Positions 5,422-7,743 of a stretch of 7,743 nucleotides of DNA are shown here, piece by piece; within the stretch, counting starts at the first letter, position 1; the number at the start of each line of letters is the position of its first letter. The notes beneath the pieces are model-generated. The model searched no databases and was not told the DNA's origin. It was given only the letters and a program-made list of their open reading frames with translations. A program made the translations under genes and the position numbers. Location of the stretch: contig DBYT01000052.1 in assembly GCA_002309915.1 (NCBI GenBank), positions 9,476 to 17,218 of the forward strand, read 5' to 3'. This DNA is from Bacteroidales bacterium UBA1179. Lineage in GTDB: Bacteria; Bacteroidota; Bacteroidia; Bacteroidales; Bacteroidaceae.

Positions 5422-7743
5422 TCACTCGGTTACAGGTGCCTCAGGAGTAGCCTCAGAAGCGGTTTCCTCCCCACCCTCAGCCGGAAGCTCGTCATCAACG
5501 GGTTCACTGTCGACCTTGCAGATAGAACCTATCTGGTCGTTACGTTTCTCCAGGTTGATGAGCCTTACGCCCTGTGTGGCACGTCCCATCACACGGAAAT
5601 CGGCAACGCTTACGCGCAGTGTGATACCGGATTTGTTGATGATAACCAGGTCGTTGTCATCGGTAACTGCCTGAATTGAAACGAGTTTGCCTGTCTTGTC
5701 CGTAATGTTCAGGGTCTTGACACCCTTACCGCCACGGTTGGTCTTGCGGTAATCCTCAATCTCTGAGCGCTTACCGTAGCCCTGCTCGGATACCACCATG
5801 ATGGTCTCCTCAGGCTGCTCGTCAACAGCTATCATGCCTACTACCTGATCATTGCCGTCCTCGTCAAGGGTCATGCCGCGTACACCGGTTGATGTACGGC
5901 CCATTGAACGTACGGTGCTCTCGTTGAAGCGGATGGCACGTCCGTTGCGGTTGGCAATAATGATTTCCTTGTTGCCGTCGGTAAGCAGAACGTTGATGAC
6001 CTTGTCACCCTCATTGAGGTTGATGGCGTTGATACCGTTCTGACGCGGACGTGAGTAATCCTGCAGGATTGTCTTCTTGATAACACCATTCTGTGTGCAG
6101 AATACCAGGTAATGGTTGGATGTGAATTCTGCATCACCCAGGTTCTTGATTGCTATGTAAGCGTTTACGGCATCATCGGGCTCAATATTGAGCATGTTCT
6201 GGATGGCACGGCCCTTTGATGTCTTGCCGCCCTCGGGAATGTCATATACCTTGAGCCAGTAGCAACGTCCCTTCTGGGTAAAGAACAGTATGTAATTGTG
6301 TGTGGTTGCAGTGAATATGTGCTCTATGAAGTCCTCGTCACGCTTGTCGCTTCCGCGTGATCCTACTCCACCCCTGCCCTGCAGACGGTACTCTGTAAGG
6401 GCGGTACGCTTGATGTAACCCAGATGTGACATTGTGATTATCATGGGCTCATCGGCATAGAAATCCTCGGGGTTAAACTCCTCGCTTGCATAGACGATCT
6501 CTGTCTTGCGCTCGTCGCCGTACTTGTCAATGATGGCCTGCATCTCATCCTTGATGACCTGCTTGCACTTCTCGGGATCATCCAGAATGCTCTGGAGTTC
6601 CTCTATACGTGCCATAACCTCATTATACTCCTCATGCAGCTGATCCTGCATAAGTCCGGTCAACTGACGCAGACGCATATCTACGATGGCCTTGGCCTGG
6701 ATATCATCCAGTCCGAAACGGTCCATAAGGTTCTGGATGGCATCATTCGGGGTCTTGGCCTTCTTGATGATCTGGATTACCTCATCGATGTTATCTGAAG
6801 CTATGATCAGACCTTCCAGTATGTGAGCACGCTTTTTAGCCTCCTCAAGATCAAACTTGGTGCGGCGTATCACAACCTCATGACGGTGCTCGATGAAGCA
6901 CTTGATAAGGTCACGCAGGTTGAGGCATTTGGGGCGTCCCTTTACAAGGGCGATGTTGTTTACGCCGAATGATGTCTGCAGGGCGGTCATCTTGAACAGT
7001 TTGTTCAGAACCACGCCGGCATTGGCGTCACGCTTTACGTCTATGACGATACGCATACCCTCGCGGTCAGACTCGTCATTTACGTTGCTGATACCCTCAA
7101 TCTTCTTATCTGTGACAAGTTCTGCAATGAACTTGATAAGCTCTGCCTTGTTGACTCCGTAAGGAATCTCGGTTACGACGATCTTGTCGTGCTGCTCGCC
7201 GGCCTCGATCTCTGTCTTGGCACGCATGATAACACGGCCGCGTCCGGTCTCGTAAGCCTCACGTACGCCGCTGATACCGTAGATATATGCACCGGTGGGG
7301 AAATCAGGAGCCTTGATGTACTGCATCAGTTCATCAACGGTGATATCGGGATTGTCAACCATTGCCATACAGCCGTTCAGGACCTCTGTGAGGTTGTGAG
7401 GCGGCATATTGGTGGCCATACCTACAGCGATACCGGATGAACCGTTAACGAGCAGATTGGGGATGGTTGCAGGAAGAACCGTAGGCTCCTCCTCCTTGTT
7501 GTCATAGTTGGGAACAAAGTCAACGGTGTTCTTGTTGATGTCCTGCATCATCTCCTCACCCATCTTGCGCAGACGGACCTCGGTATAACGCATGGCAGCG
7601 GGGCTGTCACCGTCAATCGAACCGAAGTTACCCTGGCCGTCAACGAGCGGATAACGCATTATCCAGTCCTGTGCCAGACGTACAAGAGCACCATATACTG
7701 AAGAGTCACCATGAGGATGGAAATGTCCGAGCACATCACCTAC
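5422..7743 (-). CDS. gyrA: DNA gyrase subunit A, missing the N-terminus at the window edge
   Basis: 773 residues are visible and the frame stays open to the window edge. By alignment to E. coli GyrA about 69 residues are missing, giving a total near 842, normal for the family. GyrA breaks and rejoins DNA as part of A2B2 gyrase, which introduces negative supercoils using ATP. The catalytic tyrosine is in AAMRYTE at visible residue 53 (codon 7585-7587, E. coli Tyr122). The quinolone-determining region HPHGDSSVYG (7690-7719) keeps Asp82 and Ser83 equivalents but has Gly at position 87. Other signatures are VDGQGNFGSIDGD and IPNLLVNGSSGIAVGMATN. A helical tower/coiled-coil region extends to about residue 425, then a six-bladed beta-pinwheel DNA-wrapping domain to about 743. 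RGGKG in blade 5 (5722-5742) supports GyrA over ParC, while the blade 1 GyrA box is degenerate (QGRGGVG, 6361-6381). An acidic tail (DSEPVDDELPAEGGEETASE) ends the protein. Confidence 0.97.
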   Translation of the reverse strand, partial: VGDVLGHFHPHGDSSVYGALVRLAQDWIMRYPLVDGQGNFGSIDGDSPAAMRYTEVRLRKMGEEMMQDINKNTVDFVPNYDNKEEEPTVLPATIPNLLVNGSSGIAVGMATNMPPHNLTEVLNGCMAMVDNPDITVDELMQYIKAPDFPTGAYIYGISGVREAYETGRGRVIMRAKTEIEAGEQHDKIVVTEIPYGVNKAELIKFIAELVTDKKIEGISNVNDESDREGMRIVIDVKRDANAGVVLNKLFKMTALQTSFGVNNIALVKGRPKCLNLRDLIKCFIEHRHEVVIRRTKFDLEEAKKRAHILEGLIIASDNIDEVIQIIKKAKTPNDAIQNLMDRFGLDDIQAKAIVDMRLRQLTGLMQDQLHEEYNEVMARIEELQSILDDPEKCKQVIKDEMQAIIDKYGDERKTEIVYASEEFNPEDFYADEPMIITMSHLGYIKRTALTEYRLQGRGGVGSRGSDKRDEDFIEHIFTATTHNYILFFTQKGRCYWLKVYDIPEGGKTSKGRAIQNMLNIEPDDAVNAYIAIKNLGDAEFTSNHYLVFCTQNGVIKKTILQDYSRPRQNGINAINLNEGDKVINVLLTDGNKEIIIANRNGRAIRFNESTVRSMGRTSTGVRGMTLDEDGNDQVVGMIAVDEQPEETIMVVSEQGYGKRSEIEDYRKTNRGGKGVKTLNITDKTGKLVSIQAVTDDNDLVIINKSGITLRVSVADFRVMGRATQGVRLINLEKRNDQIGSICKVDSEPVDDELPAEGGEETASEATPEAPVTE

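Overview
The window comes from a member of the Bacteroidota, most likely order Bacteroidales (a Prevotella/Bacteroides-like organism; the genus cannot be fixed from this sequence). The evidence is a batC-batD-batE gene run, a GyrA of Bacteroidales type, signal peptides ending in an A-Q junction, and weak or absent Shine-Dalgarno sequences, which is usual for this phylum. It reads as conserved chromosomal core. I found no transposase, integrase, phage gene, CRISPR array, tRNA or rRNA.

Left part, plus strand (1-3853). The window opens inside the last 45 codons of batC. batD and batE follow with almost no spacing, and a PAP2-family membrane phosphatase starts 11 nt after batE. These four look like one transcript. 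The Bat proteins are envelope-associated factors first named for Bacteroides aerotolerance. BatC and BatE carry TPR or TPR/SH3 modules, and BatD is a large periplasmic protein with one membrane anchor. After a 58-nt gap comes a small acidic protein of 86 residues with a predicted helix-turn-helix, followed by a good intrinsic terminator.

Middle (3854-4076). This is a convergent intergenic region. Each flanking gene has the same downstream layout on its own strand: stop codon, tandem heptamers of the form ATTGARA, then an intrinsic terminator hairpin. The heptamer tracts share an exact 18-nt sequence in inverted orientation. About 105 bp of unassigned AT-rich DNA with two perfect short palindromes lies between the terminators.

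Right part, minus strand (7743-4077). gyrA (DNA gyrase subunit A, missing about 70 N-terminal residues at the window edge) is followed after 61 nt by an exported TPR protein of 427 residues. No terminator is visible between them, so they may be co-transcribed.

I do not see a clear new biological system. The points most worth a second look are the paired stop/heptamer/terminator architecture, the glycine at the quinolone-determining GyrA position 87, the degenerate GyrA box in blade 1, and the small acidic HTH protein.
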